From: an uncultured Elusimicrobium sp.
GTDB lineage: Bacteria > Elusimicrobiota > Elusimicrobia > Elusimicrobiales > Elusimicrobiaceae
Direction of reading: 5' to 3'
DNA length: 61,467 nt
Assembly (NCBI GenBank): GCA_902797165.1
Contig: CADBRU010000011.1
Location: forward strand, 1-61,467
Shown here: piece after piece, positions 1-8,530 of the stretch
Layout of the letters: each line of letters starts with the position of its first letter
Numbering within the stretch: position 1 is the first letter of the stretch
Made by a program: the position numbers and the translations under genes
The notes under the pieces: generated by a model
What the model saw: the letters and a program-made list of their open reading frames with translations, nothing else
Told to the model about the DNA's origin: nothing
The model's database searches: none

Positions 1-71
1 GGGGTAGAGAAGCCTGGTATCTCGCAAGGCCCATAACCTTGAGATCACTGGTTCAAATCCAGTCCCCGCAA
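1..71 (+). tRNA. tRNA-Met (CAT), initiator-like, 5' end cut by the window
   Basis: The cloverleaf folds from position 4 of the tRNA: acceptor GGGG (missing the first three bases) with CCCCGCA at 64-70, D arm GAGA/TCTC, anticodon stem CAAGG/CCTTG around loop CCCATAA, and T arm ACTGG/CCAGT with loop TTCAAAT. The anticodon is CAT. The D loop, TTCAAAT T loop and an unpaired-type A at position 72 resemble bacterial initiator tRNA rather than elongator Met or Ile2. Two oddities are visible: position 33 is C, not the near-universal U, and the anticodon stem has only two G-C pairs next to the loop instead of the usual three. Base 1 lies outside the window, so the 1:72 mismatch cannot be confirmed. 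Confidence 0.88.
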
Positions 72-81
72 TAGATTTTAT

Positions 82-108
82 AACCGCCTTAAAACAAGGC
101 GGTTTTTT
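82..108 (+). terminator. Rho-independent terminator after tRNA-Met
   Basis: A perfect 9-bp stem, AACCGCCTT/AAGGCGGTT, with a 5-base loop runs into six T residues. It ends the tRNA transcript before the glycosyltransferase gene at 153. Confidence 0.9.
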
Positions 109-152
109 ACAGTTAAGTACGATTTATATATAAAGCGACAAGAGGAAAGGAA

Positions 153-1151
153 ATGAAAGAAATAATATTTGTAGAAAACACTAAAAACTTCAATGCATTG
201 CGCTTGGGGTTGCGTTTGGCACAGTATTTGCAAAGTGAGGGGCACGAGGTGGTGTTAGCCGGACGCAAAGGAAAACTGCCGTTACACGCCGGGGTGCGCG
301 TGTGTGAATTTGCACCGACCGCCAAAACCAGCACATTGGCCACGGCTTTTAGCAAAGAAAAAGCCAACCGTGTGATTTCGTTTGTATGCTTGCAGGCTTG
401 TGAAGCGGCCGCTACAGCCAATTTGCCGTATGTATATGTAGAGCCGGAAAATTATAAGGAAGAAAAAGCAGTCAAAAATAAAGCCACGATACTCAAAAAT
501 GCCAAAAAAGTAATCGTAATCGGCAATAGTGAAAAAGCGCTAGATAAAAAACGCTATGGCAAAAATGCAGTTCGCGTTAAAAATCCGGCAGTATGTGTGG
601 AACATAATGCTTGGAATAAACCGGTTTGCTTTAAGAAAGATAATAATATTGTTGCCAGCGGTAAATTTGCCAAAAACGGCGGCGTGGATAAATTGTTATC
701 CGTTTGGGCCAAATTAGCCCCGGCGCATACCAGTTGGCATCTGACCATTTGGGGGGAAGGCCCCAGCAAAGGTGCTTTGCGCAAATTTATTGCCAAGCAT
801 AATTTGCAAAACAGCACGGAAATCGTCGGTACGGATACGGAACTGAGTTCTTTACTACGTGCGGCCGATGTGTATGTACATCCCGCTTTGCAAGCCGATG
901 ATTTGGACACTGTCCTTGATGCTATGGCCAGCCGCTTGCCGGTGTTAGCCTCTGATATACCGGCCATGCAAAATTATATTACCCAAGGCTTAAATGGACA
1001 ATTAACGCCCGCCGGCAAAGAAGATGCTTTCTGCGAAGCCTTAGACGGTTTACTCGTAGATTGGGGCAAACGGGTTGGTTTAGCCGTAGAAGCGGAAAAG
1101 ATGAAAAATCGTTTCCCGTTTGAAATTTTTGCCTCTTTCTTAGAAGACTAA
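153..1151 (+). CDS. GT4-type glycosyltransferase
   Basis: This 332-residue protein has the two-Rossmann layout of a GT-B enzyme. The N-terminal half has a sequence-start strand (KEIIFVENTKNF) and an 'EGHEVVLAGRKG' turn typical of group 1 transferases. The C-terminal half has 'GEGPSKGALRKF', 'VGTDTELSSLLRAADVYVHPAL' and 'DAMASRLPVLASDIPA', the usual nucleotide-sugar-binding region of GT4, though the E-x7-E motif is degenerate. It probably adds a sugar to an envelope glycan or lipid on the cytoplasmic face. The start has a GAGGAAAGG ribosome site, and the next gene begins 2 bases after the stop, so the pair is one operon. Donor and acceptor cannot be read from the sequence. Confidence 0.75.
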   Translation: MKEIIFVENTKNFNALRLGLRLAQYLQSEGHEVVLAGRKGKLPLHAGVRVCEFAPTAKTSTLATAFSKEKANRVISFVCLQACEAAATANLPYVYVEPENYKEEKAVKNKATILKNAKKVIVIGNSEKALDKKRYGKNAVRVKNPAVCVEHNAWNKPVCFKKDNNIVASGKFAKNGGVDKLLSVWAKLAPAHTSWHLTIWGEGPSKGALRKFIAKHNLQNSTEIVGTDTELSSLLRAADVYVHPALQADDLDTVLDAMASRLPVLASDIPAMQNYITQGLNGQLTPAGKEDAFCEALDGLLVDWGKRVGLAVEAEKMKNRFPFEIFASFLED

Positions 1152-1153
1152 GA

Positions 1154-2356
1154 ATGATTGATTTTGAAAGTGACCAAGCCCAAGTTGAACTGCAGGAATT
1201 GCAAACGTTTGCGCAATTGCACGGACGAGATTGCCGCGTAGTTCGTTGGGCTTTTGCATACCGCCGCTTACGTAATAAGATTTGGTGGCAAGGGCGGCGG
1301 TGGTTGCTTTCTAAGTTTCACAAAGGTCCCGCCAAAGATAATCGTTTGCATGTTTATTGGCATTTCTGCGGCGGAATCGGTGATTGTGCCGCCCATCGTG
1401 TGTGCGTGCAAGCGTGGCGTAAAAAATTGCCGAATGCAGTTTTCTATTATGACAGTCAAATAGCAGATGCCACCAAAATGCTTTTTGTGCAAGATGACAA
1501 AAATATCGTATTACCCGGTGGAAAAGACCCGCTTTGGTATAAATACGATTTATGTTTTGAGTTGTGTCTCTCCTTTTATACCGCACACGTAAATCAAAAA
1601 CGCGTACAACAAATCGCACCGGAAATTATGCCCGTTGTGCAAGAAGGTCTGCGCCGCCAAGCCCGTTTGAAATTCTTTGTGGAAGATCACTATATGTGTG
1701 ATGATATGCTGGGAAGATTTATTTATCATCATCGCGGACATCAACTAGAGGCGCTGCGCTATTTAAGCGCCGTAGATTTTGATGTATATGAAACGGGGCT
1801 GCTGCACTTATCTTTGCGGAATCCGAAAGTGCTTGATAAATTCGGCCTATCCGGTAAAAAATATATTACGATTCATAGCGGTATCGGCATTAATTTGCCC
1901 GGTGGATATCCGCTTAAGTGTTGGCCGGAAGGAAAGTGGAAAGAATTTGTCCGCTTATTCAAAGCCGTTTATCCGGATATTTTGGTAGTACAACTGGGCG
2001 GTCCGCGCAGTCCGAAATTTGATTTTGCAGATATTTGTTTGGTTGGGCAAACTCGATTGACAGACATTGCCGCTTTGATAGATAATGCACTGCTGCATGT
2101 AGACGGAGAAAGCGGATTTGTGCAACTAACGCGTTGGTTAACCACCAAGGCGGTTGTTATCTTTTCCAACACCTCACCTGATTTTTATGCAATGCCTAAA
2201 AATAAAGCACTGGTCAACACAGTATGCGAATATTGTATGTGGGTGGGCGGCCCGGCATGGCATACGGTATGCCCTTGCGGACACAAAACCTGCAAGAATT
2301 TAGATGCTATTACTCCTCAACAAGTCCTTGACGCGGTAAAAGAAGAATTACATTAA
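1154..2356 (+). CDS. GT9-like (heptosyltransferase-superfamily) glycosyltransferase
   Basis: The 400-residue protein carries GT9-type signatures: 'HFCGGIGDCAAHRVCVQAWRK' near residue 70 (glycine-rich start of the N-domain), 'YITIHSGIG...CWPEGKWKEFVRLF' near 235 and 'LIDNALLHVDGESGFVQLTRWL' near 310, the C-domain segment that binds the activated sugar. A Cys-rich tail (CEYCMWVGG...CPCGHKTCKNL) may bind metal or form disulfides and also occurs in other GT9-like proteins. It is co-transcribed with the GT4 gene. The role is probably LPS core or another surface glycan. Its last 9 bases overlap the 3' end of the convergent flippase gene. Confidence 0.72.
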   Translation: MIDFESDQAQVELQELQTFAQLHGRDCRVVRWAFAYRRLRNKIWWQGRRWLLSKFHKGPAKDNRLHVYWHFCGGIGDCAAHRVCVQAWRKKLPNAVFYYDSQIADATKMLFVQDDKNIVLPGGKDPLWYKYDLCFELCLSFYTAHVNQKRVQQIAPEIMPVVQEGLRRQARLKFFVEDHYMCDDMLGRFIYHHRGHQLEALRYLSAVDFDVYETGLLHLSLRNPKVLDKFGLSGKKYITIHSGIGINLPGGYPLKCWPEGKWKEFVRLFKAVYPDILVVQLGGPRSPKFDFADICLVGQTRLTDIAALIDNALLHVDGESGFVQLTRWLTTKAVVIFSNTSPDFYAMPKNKALVNTVCEYCMWVGGPAWHTVCPCGHKTCKNLDAITPQQVLDAVKEELH

Positions 2357-3880
2357 GTTTTTAACGATTTTAGAGATTTGCGTGGTATTTAGAAACAATT
2401 GCAAGTCTCTGCTTTTATAAGAGATCAGCAGTAAAATCGTCATAAATACAGATCCGCAACACAAAATACTTAAGAAATGTGTGTTCTCTGCAAAGAAGAT
2501 GCGTAGTACAGCGGCCGGCACCAGTGCGGTAACATTAATAGCCAGCAAACGTATCAATTCCCAAAACGAACGGAAATAATTTACAAACGGAAAATATTTC
2601 TTAAATAGGAAATAATTTAAGATAAATCCGAAAATTAATCCGCCCAATTTTAAGTAAGGATAACAAAACGGTCCCCATTTAGGAAGACAAAAACAAGTCG
2701 CCGCGATAAATACCAAACCGGAGGTGAGTGCATAAGGCAGATTTTCTTTGACTTTAAGCCAAGCGGCCACGGTGTTATTTTGTAAGCCCGCCGGCACCAA
2801 TAAAACTACCATAAAGATTAACGGCCGCAAAAAAGATACCGTATCGGCGGCATTAAGAGCATTGAAATGCCCGTGCTGAAAGAAAAGCCCCACAATATCG
2901 GCCGCAAAATAAGATGTAAAAACCGCCAGCGGCGTTAAGACAAATAAAAGCAAATGATGCATGGACAAATAGTTTTTGTTAAACACATTGATTTGTCCGC
3001 GGGCGGCATTTTCGGTCAGTTCGATTTTGGAAACATTTACGACCCGATTGGTTATAATTTCGGTGGGAGAATCTGTCAGTTGGTGGCAATAGTTCAGCGC
3101 GCTGACAATTCCCGCTCCCATGCCGGACAGTAAATACATAGGTAAAAGACCGTTTACAATGCCCAAAATCCCCGTTATTTGTCCGCCGAGTAAATTATTT
3201 TTTACGCGTGCATGCAGCGGGTAAGATTGCGGTACAAAATCCCAATTGGCGTGTTTAATGAGCAGATACACCAGAACAATCAGTTGCAAAATATTGGCGG
3301 CCAAAAAACCATACACCATGGCCAAAATGCCGATATATTTGCCGAAAAGCAGTAGCGCAATGAGCGGACAAATGGCATTAAGCGGACCTAATAGGGCTAC
3401 GGCAAAAAATTTGTACATTTCCGCTACGGACGTCAAATAATATACCAGTAAATTGGTGGCAAAGAGGAAAAAAGCCGCCATGAGCATTTGTTGTTCTTGT
3501 TGCAGTAAAACCGGTTCAAACCGAGAAAACAAAGTAATGATATTTACCGGAAATAACAGGCCCAGTACTGTCAGTATTAATGCCATCAGCAAGTACACAT
3601 AAAAGCCAAACGTGAGAAAGCGGCGGCTTGCCAAAGGATCTTTTTCGGCTAAAAACATGGCCTCGGGAATTAGCACGGTGGCATTGAGCCCTTGCAGAAA
3701 AACAATCCCAAAGCCAATCAGCATAATGAGGTAAAAATACACATCTGTGCGTGCTCCGGCTCCGAAGTAAGTGGCCAGTAAAATACCGTTGGCAAAGGAA
3801 ATGAATTTCCACACTGCCGTGGCACTGACTGCCAAAGCCGCACCTTTTTGATAGGAAGTTGTTTTAAAAAGGGATAACAT
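2348..3880 (-). CDS. murJ: MurJ/MviN-type lipid flippase
   Basis: This 510-residue polytopic membrane protein starts with 'KTTSYQKGAALAVSATAVWKFISFANGILLATYFGAGARTDVYFY', the pattern of the MVF/MurJ family. About 14 hydrophobic segments follow to the end, the length expected of MurJ. The family flips undecaprenyl-linked precursors (lipid II in MurJ) across the inner membrane. Lying next to two glycosyltransferases, it could instead flip another glycolipid, so the lipid II role is not certain. A TATAAT lies 7 nt before the ATG, which predicts a leaderless transcript. It shares a 9-base tail-to-tail overlap with the GT9 gene. Confidence 0.7.
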   Translation of the reverse strand: MLSLFKTTSYQKGAALAVSATAVWKFISFANGILLATYFGAGARTDVYFYLIMLIGFGIVFLQGLNATVLIPEAMFLAEKDPLASRRFLTFGFYVYLLMALILTVLGLLFPVNIITLFSRFEPVLLQQEQQMLMAAFFLFATNLLVYYLTSVAEMYKFFAVALLGPLNAICPLIALLLFGKYIGILAMVYGFLAANILQLIVLVYLLIKHANWDFVPQSYPLHARVKNNLLGGQITGILGIVNGLLPMYLLSGMGAGIVSALNYCHQLTDSPTEIITNRVVNVSKIELTENAARGQINVFNKNYLSMHHLLLFVLTPLAVFTSYFAADIVGLFFQHGHFNALNAADTVSFLRPLIFMVVLLVPAGLQNNTVAAWLKVKENLPYALTSGLVFIAATCFCLPKWGPFCYPYLKLGGLIFGFILNYFLFKKYFPFVNYFRSFWELIRLLAINVTALVPAAVLRIFFAENTHFLSILCCGSVFMTILLLISYKSRDLQLFLNTTQISKIVKNLM

Positions 3881-3887
3881 ATTTGAT

Positions 3888-3893
3888 ATTATA
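3888..3893 (-). promoter_or_regulatory. -10 box (TATAAT) of the flippase gene, 7 nt before ATG
   Basis: A perfect TATAAT on the minus strand is separated from the ATG at 3880 by 7 nt. Transcription would therefore begin at or within a base or two of the start codon. No Shine-Dalgarno sequence fits in the gap. Confidence 0.55.
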
Positions 3894-3914
3894 GTATTTT
3901 AGGAGAGTAAATAA

Positions 3915-5360
3915 ATGGCAACTCAATTTGAACCCGTTATCGGTCTTGAAATACACGTACAACTGGCAAGCAAAACCAAAATGTTCTGCACTTGCCCCAA
4001 CGGAATGGATGAAAGTTCCGGTCCGAATACAGAAATTTGTCCGCGCTGCAGCGGCCAGCCGGGTACTTTGCCCGTAATGAACGAAGGCGCAGTGCGCTTA
4101 GGCGTACGCGCGGGGCTAGCATTGGGCTGCAAAACCAATGAAGTGTCCTCTTTTGAGCGCAAGCACTATTTTTATCCGGACTTGCCGAAGGGATATCAAA
4201 TTACGCAAAATGCTCATCCGGTCAACGGGCGCGGGGAAATTGAAATTACTTTCGGCCCCAAAACCAATTTGCAAAAAAAGAAAATCGGCATTCATCACGC
4301 GCATTTGGAAGAAGATGCCGCCAAATCTTCGCACGAAGCACAATATTCTCTAGTAGATTTTAATCGCGCGGGTTGCCCGCTGCTTGAAATTGTATCCATG
4401 CCGGATATGCGCTCTGCCGACGAAGCGTACGCTTATTTGACCGAAATTAAGCGGCTGATGAAATGGGTGGACGCGTCTAACTGCGATATGGAAAAAGGCG
4501 AACTGCGTGTGGATGTGAACGTATCTTTGCGCCCGGTCGGACAGGAGAAATTCGGCACGCGTACGGAAATTAAAAATTTAAACTCCTTTAAGGCGGTGCG
4601 CGACGCTATTAATTATGAAATTGCGCGCCAAACCGAAGTATTAAATAAGGGTGAAAAAGTAGTTCAGCAAACCTTGCTTTGGGATAAAGAGCAAAATATA
4701 ACTAAACCCATGCGCTCTAAAGAAGACGCACTTGATTACCGCTATTTCCCGGAGCCGGATTTGCCGCCTTTAATTTTACGCAAAGACCGCTTGGAAAAAA
4801 TCAAAGCCGACATGCCGGAATTGCCGGCTGCCAAAGAAGCCAAATTTGTGGGGCTTGGTTTATCTGCCTATGATGCGGGCGTTTTGACCATTACCCGCGC
4901 GGTGGCGGAGTATTTTGAAGCGGTGCTAAAGGCGGGGGCTCCTGCCAAAGCAGCAGCGAACTGGATTACGACTGATTTGCTCGGTGCTTTGCACGCGGAA
5001 AATAAAGAGATAGAAGATAGCCCGATTGCCGCTGAAAATTTGGCGGAACTCATTGGACTGGTGGAAAGCGGCAAAATTTCCCGCACGCAAGCCAAAACCG
5101 TTTTTGAAAAGATGTATCAAACCGGTGAAAAAGCCGCCGCACTGGTGGAAAAATTAGGGCTTTCTCAAGTGAGTGATGAAGGGCAACTTTTTGCGTGGGC
5201 ACAAGAAGCCATTAATGAAGCCCCCAAAGCGGTAGCGGACTTTAAGAAAGGCAACCGCGCCGCAGTGGGTGCGCTAGTGGGTGCGGTTATGCGCAAGAGC
5301 AAAGGCAAAGCCAACCCTAAGCGCATGAATGAAATTTTGGTGGAACTGTTAAGTAAATAA
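3915..5360 (+). CDS. gatB: Aspartyl/glutamyl-tRNA amidotransferase subunit B
   Basis: The 481-residue protein is full length for GatB. It has 'PVIGLEIHVQL' at the N-terminus, a zinc-type cysteine set (CTCPN...CPRC), 'FERKHYFYPDLPKGYQITQ', 'HLEEDAAKS' and 'DFNRAGCPLLEIVS'. It ends in a helical GatB/YqeY tail that contacts tRNA. GatCAB converts Glu-tRNA(Gln) or Asp-tRNA(Asn) to the amide form, and GatB is the kinase/transamidase subunit. gatA and gatC are not in the window. The ATG is preceded by an AGGAGAG ribosome site. Confidence 0.97.
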   Translation: MATQFEPVIGLEIHVQLASKTKMFCTCPNGMDESSGPNTEICPRCSGQPGTLPVMNEGAVRLGVRAGLALGCKTNEVSSFERKHYFYPDLPKGYQITQNAHPVNGRGEIEITFGPKTNLQKKKIGIHHAHLEEDAAKSSHEAQYSLVDFNRAGCPLLEIVSMPDMRSADEAYAYLTEIKRLMKWVDASNCDMEKGELRVDVNVSLRPVGQEKFGTRTEIKNLNSFKAVRDAINYEIARQTEVLNKGEKVVQQTLLWDKEQNITKPMRSKEDALDYRYFPEPDLPPLILRKDRLEKIKADMPELPAAKEAKFVGLGLSAYDAGVLTITRAVAEYFEAVLKAGAPAKAAANWITTDLLGALHAENKEIEDSPIAAENLAELIGLVESGKISRTQAKTVFEKMYQTGEKAAALVEKLGLSQVSDEGQLFAWAQEAINEAPKAVADFKKGNRAAVGALVGAVMRKSKGKANPKRMNEILVELLSK

Positions 5361-5363
5361 AAT

Positions 5364-5389
5364 AAACCCCCGCTTTTCAGCGGGGGTTT
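5364..5389. terminator. Bidirectional terminator between gatB and a pilin gene
   Basis: An 11-bp stem, AAACCCCCGCT/AGCGGGGGTTT, is flanked by T runs on both strands. It serves gatB (plus) and the pilin at 5400 (minus). Confidence 0.88.
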
Positions 5390-5399
5390 AAAGTGTAGT

Positions 5400-5891
5400 T
5401 TAATCAGCCCATTCGCAAGGAGAGGCAGGCTCACTGGCGGATGGTAGATTGCTTGCTTTACATAATGATTGCGCTTCCGTATCACCACTTTTATACCCAC
5501 AACGCAATTGTTTAGAAGCATAGTCCACGTAAAGACATAGAGCATGTTGATTTTTGGTACGTTTGTACCAAGCATACGGAAAGGGATGATCTCCGTCAGC
5601 CACGTAAATAAAGTTTTGTGTTTCCCGTTGAGAAGATGAATCGGTGGGGGTGCCGGGGATGTCTAAACTTGTTTCATTGAAATTTAGGTGGCAACCATAG
5701 GTACTGAGATCTTTTCCGGATTCCAAAGCAAGTATCTCACATGCGTTCCACATGGTGCGTACGATAGAATATCCTTCTGCCATGCGGGACTTATGTACCG
5801 CCTTTGTGTATTGCGGCAATGCTATTGCCGACAAGATACCGATAATTAAAACTACTACCAGTAGTTCAATTAATGTAAAACCTTTTTTCAT
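5400..5891 (-). CDS. Type IV pilin-like protein (PilE/GspG family)
   Basis: The 163-residue prepilin has a 4-residue leader, MKKG, cut before FTLIE, with Glu5 present. A hydrophobic helix of about 22 residues follows, then 'ALPQYTKAVHKSRMAEG'. The globular part has five cysteines and no recognised domain. PilD-type peptidase would cleave and N-methylate it before assembly into a pilus or pseudopilus. AGGAGG lies 9 bases before the ATG. The gene stands alone, back-to-back with the gatB terminator. It is one of ten such genes in the window. Confidence 0.9.
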   Translation of the reverse strand: MKKGFTLIELLVVVLIIGILSAIALPQYTKAVHKSRMAEGYSIVRTMWNACEILALESGKDLSTYGCHLNFNETSLDIPGTPTDSSSQRETQNFIYVADGDHPFPYAWYKRTKNQHALCLYVDYASKQLRCGYKSGDTEAQSLCKASNLPSASEPASPCEWAD

Positions 5892-5955
5892 ATTTACAAC
5901 CTCCTAAACATAGTTTGTATTGATAAACAAATTATAACTCTTTTACTAACAATTT

Positions 5956-6693
5956 TTACAAATGTTTAATACGGCCAGCATATTTGGCTACAAGCACCTT
6001 ATTGTGCTCGTCCCCGCCGGGGGCATTGCCGCTTTTGTAAACGGGCGGCGGCACGCCTTGCGCGGCTAAAATTTGCGCGGCCTGAAATAAAATCTGATGT
6101 AAAATAGCCGCAAAAGAAACGGTGGAAATCGGCCCCAGTTCCAAATCACCCAGCGTCAAACACGTTTCATTTTTGTTGGCACAATTATCAATATATAAAT
6201 CTGCTACATCTTTAAGTAACTTGCCGGAAGAGTGGCGGCTTTGGCTTTTGGCGTGCGCGGTGGCAGCCATAAAAGCAATGGTATAAACGCCTTTTTGCTT
6301 GGCGGTTAAAATAGCATCAATGCCCGCTGGATTGCGCCCGGAATTGGAAAACACCAAAAGTACATCTCCCGCGCGTAAATCGTGCGTGGCAAGCAGTTTG
6401 GGGGTGTATCCTTCCTGCCGCTCGAGCATAGTGCCGGCATGCGCCCCGTGCTGAAACATCAGTTCGGGGTCTAAAATGGCGTCCACCGCCACAAAACAAC
6501 CGCTTCGGTCAAACGCTTCTACCGCCGCATTTCCGCTGTGTCCGCACCCAAAGGTATGAATAATACCGTCATTTTTTAGACACTCGGCAATTTTCTGCGC
6601 GGCTTTGTCCATGGCGGCCTGTTGCGTTTGCTCGAGGCGCTGAAGCAGTTTATAAATTTCTTCAAAGTATGCGTTTTTAAATGTAGTTTTCAT
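5956..6693 (-). CDS. SIS-domain sugar-phosphate-binding protein (UPF0309-like)
   Basis: The 245-residue protein has one SIS domain: 'IIHTFGCGHSGNAAVEAF' (residues ~41-58) and 'GDVLLVFSNSGRNPAGIDAI' form the two phosphosugar-binding loops. The family (related to MurQ and GmhA) isomerises or etherifies phosphorylated amino sugars. 'HGAHAGTMLERQEGY' resembles the UPF0309 subgroup of unknown substrate. The start at 6693 is chosen because TATAAT lies 6 nt upstream; a longer reading would place the promoter inside the gene. It may act on sugars imported by the neighbouring PTS permease; that is inference. Confidence 0.75.
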   Translation of the reverse strand: MKTTFKNAYFEEIYKLLQRLEQTQQAAMDKAAQKIAECLKNDGIIHTFGCGHSGNAAVEAFDRSGCFVAVDAILDPELMFQHGAHAGTMLERQEGYTPKLLATHDLRAGDVLLVFSNSGRNPAGIDAILTAKQKGVYTIAFMAATAHAKSQSRHSSGKLLKDVADLYIDNCANKNETCLTLGDLELGPISTVSFAAILHQILFQAAQILAAQGVPPPVYKSGNAPGGDEHNKVLVAKYAGRIKHL

Positions 6694-6699
6694 ATTTGT

Positions 6700-6705
6700 A
6701 TTATA
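6700..6705 (-). promoter_or_regulatory. -10 box (TATAAT) of the SIS-domain gene, 6 nt before ATG
   Basis: Consensus TATAAT on the minus strand lies 6 nt before the ATG at 6693, so the mRNA is predicted to be leaderless. There is no ribosome site. Confidence 0.6.
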
Positions 6706-6728
6706 GCAAAATGCAAAAGCAGGACTAT

Positions 6729-6757
6729 TTGCACGGTGCACATAAAAAAGATAAGAT
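6729..6757 (+). promoter_or_regulatory. Promoter of PTS permease gene 1
   Basis: TTGCAC at 6729-6734 and TAAGAT at 6752-6757 are separated by 17 bp. The segment around the -10, TAAAAAAGATAAGATAG, is almost repeated before the paralogous PTS gene at 24841, where TTGAAT and TAACAT also have 17-bp spacing. This supports a shared promoter and regulation. Confidence 0.6.
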
Positions 6758-6800
6758 AGGCAGTAGGACGTATGTTGTGCTAAATTACTGAGGAGTTTCT

Positions 6801-8477
6801 ATGTCAACCCCCAAAAAACACCAAGTCTTAACCGTTGTACAAACCATAGGCCGTTCTTTTTTCTTGCCGATTTCCATTTTGCCCGTTGCGGGGTTACTGT
6901 TGGGGATCGGTGCTTCTTTTTCTAACCCGGACACGATTGCCCAATACGGTTTGCAAGCGTGGATGGGCGAAGGGACACTGCTCAATCACGTGTTTATGCT
7001 CATGAGCACCGTAGGCAGTGCGGTATTTGATAACTTGCCTTTACTGTTTGCATTGGCAGTTGCACTCGGTATGGCTAAAGAGGAAAAAGCCGTGGCGGTT
7101 TTATCCTCCGGGCTTGCGTTTATTGTCATGCACAAAACGATTTCCGAACTGTTAACTTTTGCCGGACAAATTTTGCCTAACGGTGAACTGGCCGAAAATG
7201 TAGTCTCCGGTACGATTACCACGGTGTTGGGTATGCAGACACTGGAAATGGGGGTGTTTGGCGGTATTATTGTGGGGCTCATGGTGGCTATTTTGCACAA
7301 CCGTTTCTACCGCATTGAACTGCCGGCAGTGTTTTCCTTTTTCGGCGGGGTGCGCTTTGTACCGATTATCAGCACCCTGTGCGCCATTGTATTAGGCGTG
7401 GTATGTTATTTTGCATGGCCGCCGGTGCAGAAACTGATTTTACTGAGCGGTCATTTGGTGGTTAAATCAGGTTATGTGGGAACCTTTATATTCGGTTTTA
7501 TTGAACGTGCTTTGATTCCGTTTGGGTTGCACCATGTGTTTTATATGCCGTTCTGGCAGTCCGCTATCGGCGGGGTGATGAATATTGACGGTACGATGTA
7601 TTACGGCGCGCAAAATATTTTCTTTGCGCAACTCGCATCTCCGAGTACCAAACATTTTGCTATCGAAACCGCGCGCTTTTTATCCGGTGAATATCCGATT
7701 ATGCTGGGCGGTTTATTAGGTGCGGCGCTGGCTATGTATCATACCGCCAAGACCAGCAAACGCAAAATTGTAGGCGGCTTGTTATTCTCTGCCGCGCTGA
7801 CTTGTTTTATCACCGGTATTACCGAGCCGATTGAATTTACATTCTTGTTTGTGGCCCCGCTTTTGTATGTGGCACATTGTTTCTTTGCGGGGATCGGTTT
7901 TGTGCTGATGCATTTGTTTAAAATTACCATTGGCACGACGTTCTCTTGCGGACTTATTGACTATATTTTGTACGGTGTAATGCCCGGTCAAGCCAAAACA
8001 AACTGGATGTATTTTATTCCGATAGCCATTGTGTTTTTTGCGGTGTACTATTACTTATTTAAATGGGCCATTTTGAAATGGGACTTGCAAACTCCGGGCC
8101 GCGAAGAAGACGAACAGGAAACCAAACTTTACACAAAAGCCGACGTAAAAGCCAAGCACGCTAAAGAGCAAGCCGAACAACAAGCCGCGGCGGAAAAAAT
8201 GGCGGAAGGTTTTGAAGTTAATGAGCAAATGGAAACCATTATTGCGGGGCTGGGCGGACTGGATAATATGGAAAACCCGGAATGCTGCGCAACCCGCTTG
8301 CGCCTTAACGTGCAAGACAGCAGTAAAGTAGATAAGGCACTACTTAAAAAGGCGGGTGCGGTCGGTACGATTATTAACGGGCAAGCCATTCAAGTTATTT
8401 TCGGCCCCGTGGTAAGCACCATTAAACCCAAACTGCAAGCGTATATGGATAAAAAACGCGCCGCTCTAAAGAAATAA
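6801..8477 (+). CDS. PTS glucose-family permease, fused EIIC-EIIB
   Basis: The 558-residue protein has an N-terminal EIIC membrane domain (about residues 10-430; 'FFLPISILPVAGLLLGIGA', 'LIPFGLHHVFYMPFW' and the substrate motif GITEPIEFTF). A charged linker follows, then a C-terminal EIIB domain with 'NPECCATRLRLNV', whose cysteine takes the phosphate from EIIA. Members import and phosphorylate glucose, maltose or N-acetylglucosamine. No EIIA is fused, so a separate EIIA is needed. It is highly similar to the permease at 24841. The ribosome site is GAGGAG. The exact sugar is not readable. Confidence 0.92.
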   Translation: MSTPKKHQVLTVVQTIGRSFFLPISILPVAGLLLGIGASFSNPDTIAQYGLQAWMGEGTLLNHVFMLMSTVGSAVFDNLPLLFALAVALGMAKEEKAVAVLSSGLAFIVMHKTISELLTFAGQILPNGELAENVVSGTITTVLGMQTLEMGVFGGIIVGLMVAILHNRFYRIELPAVFSFFGGVRFVPIISTLCAIVLGVVCYFAWPPVQKLILLSGHLVVKSGYVGTFIFGFIERALIPFGLHHVFYMPFWQSAIGGVMNIDGTMYYGAQNIFFAQLASPSTKHFAIETARFLSGEYPIMLGGLLGAALAMYHTAKTSKRKIVGGLLFSAALTCFITGITEPIEFTFLFVAPLLYVAHCFFAGIGFVLMHLFKITIGTTFSCGLIDYILYGVMPGQAKTNWMYFIPIAIVFFAVYYYLFKWAILKWDLQTPGREEDEQETKLYTKADVKAKHAKEQAEQQAAAEKMAEGFEVNEQMETIIAGLGGLDNMENPECCATRLRLNVQDSSKVDKALLKKAGAVGTIINGQAIQVIFGPVVSTIKPKLQAYMDKKRAALKK

Positions 8478-8492
8478 ACTTAATTGCATAAT

Positions 8493-8519
8493 AAAACCCC
8501 CGCCAAAAGCGGGGGTTTT
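8493..8519. terminator. Bidirectional terminator between PTS gene 1 and a pilin gene
   Basis: The 11-bp stem AAAACCCCCGC/GCGGGGGTTTT has a 5-base loop and T runs on both strands. Confidence 0.88.
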
Positions 8520-8530
8520 ATTATGAGTTT

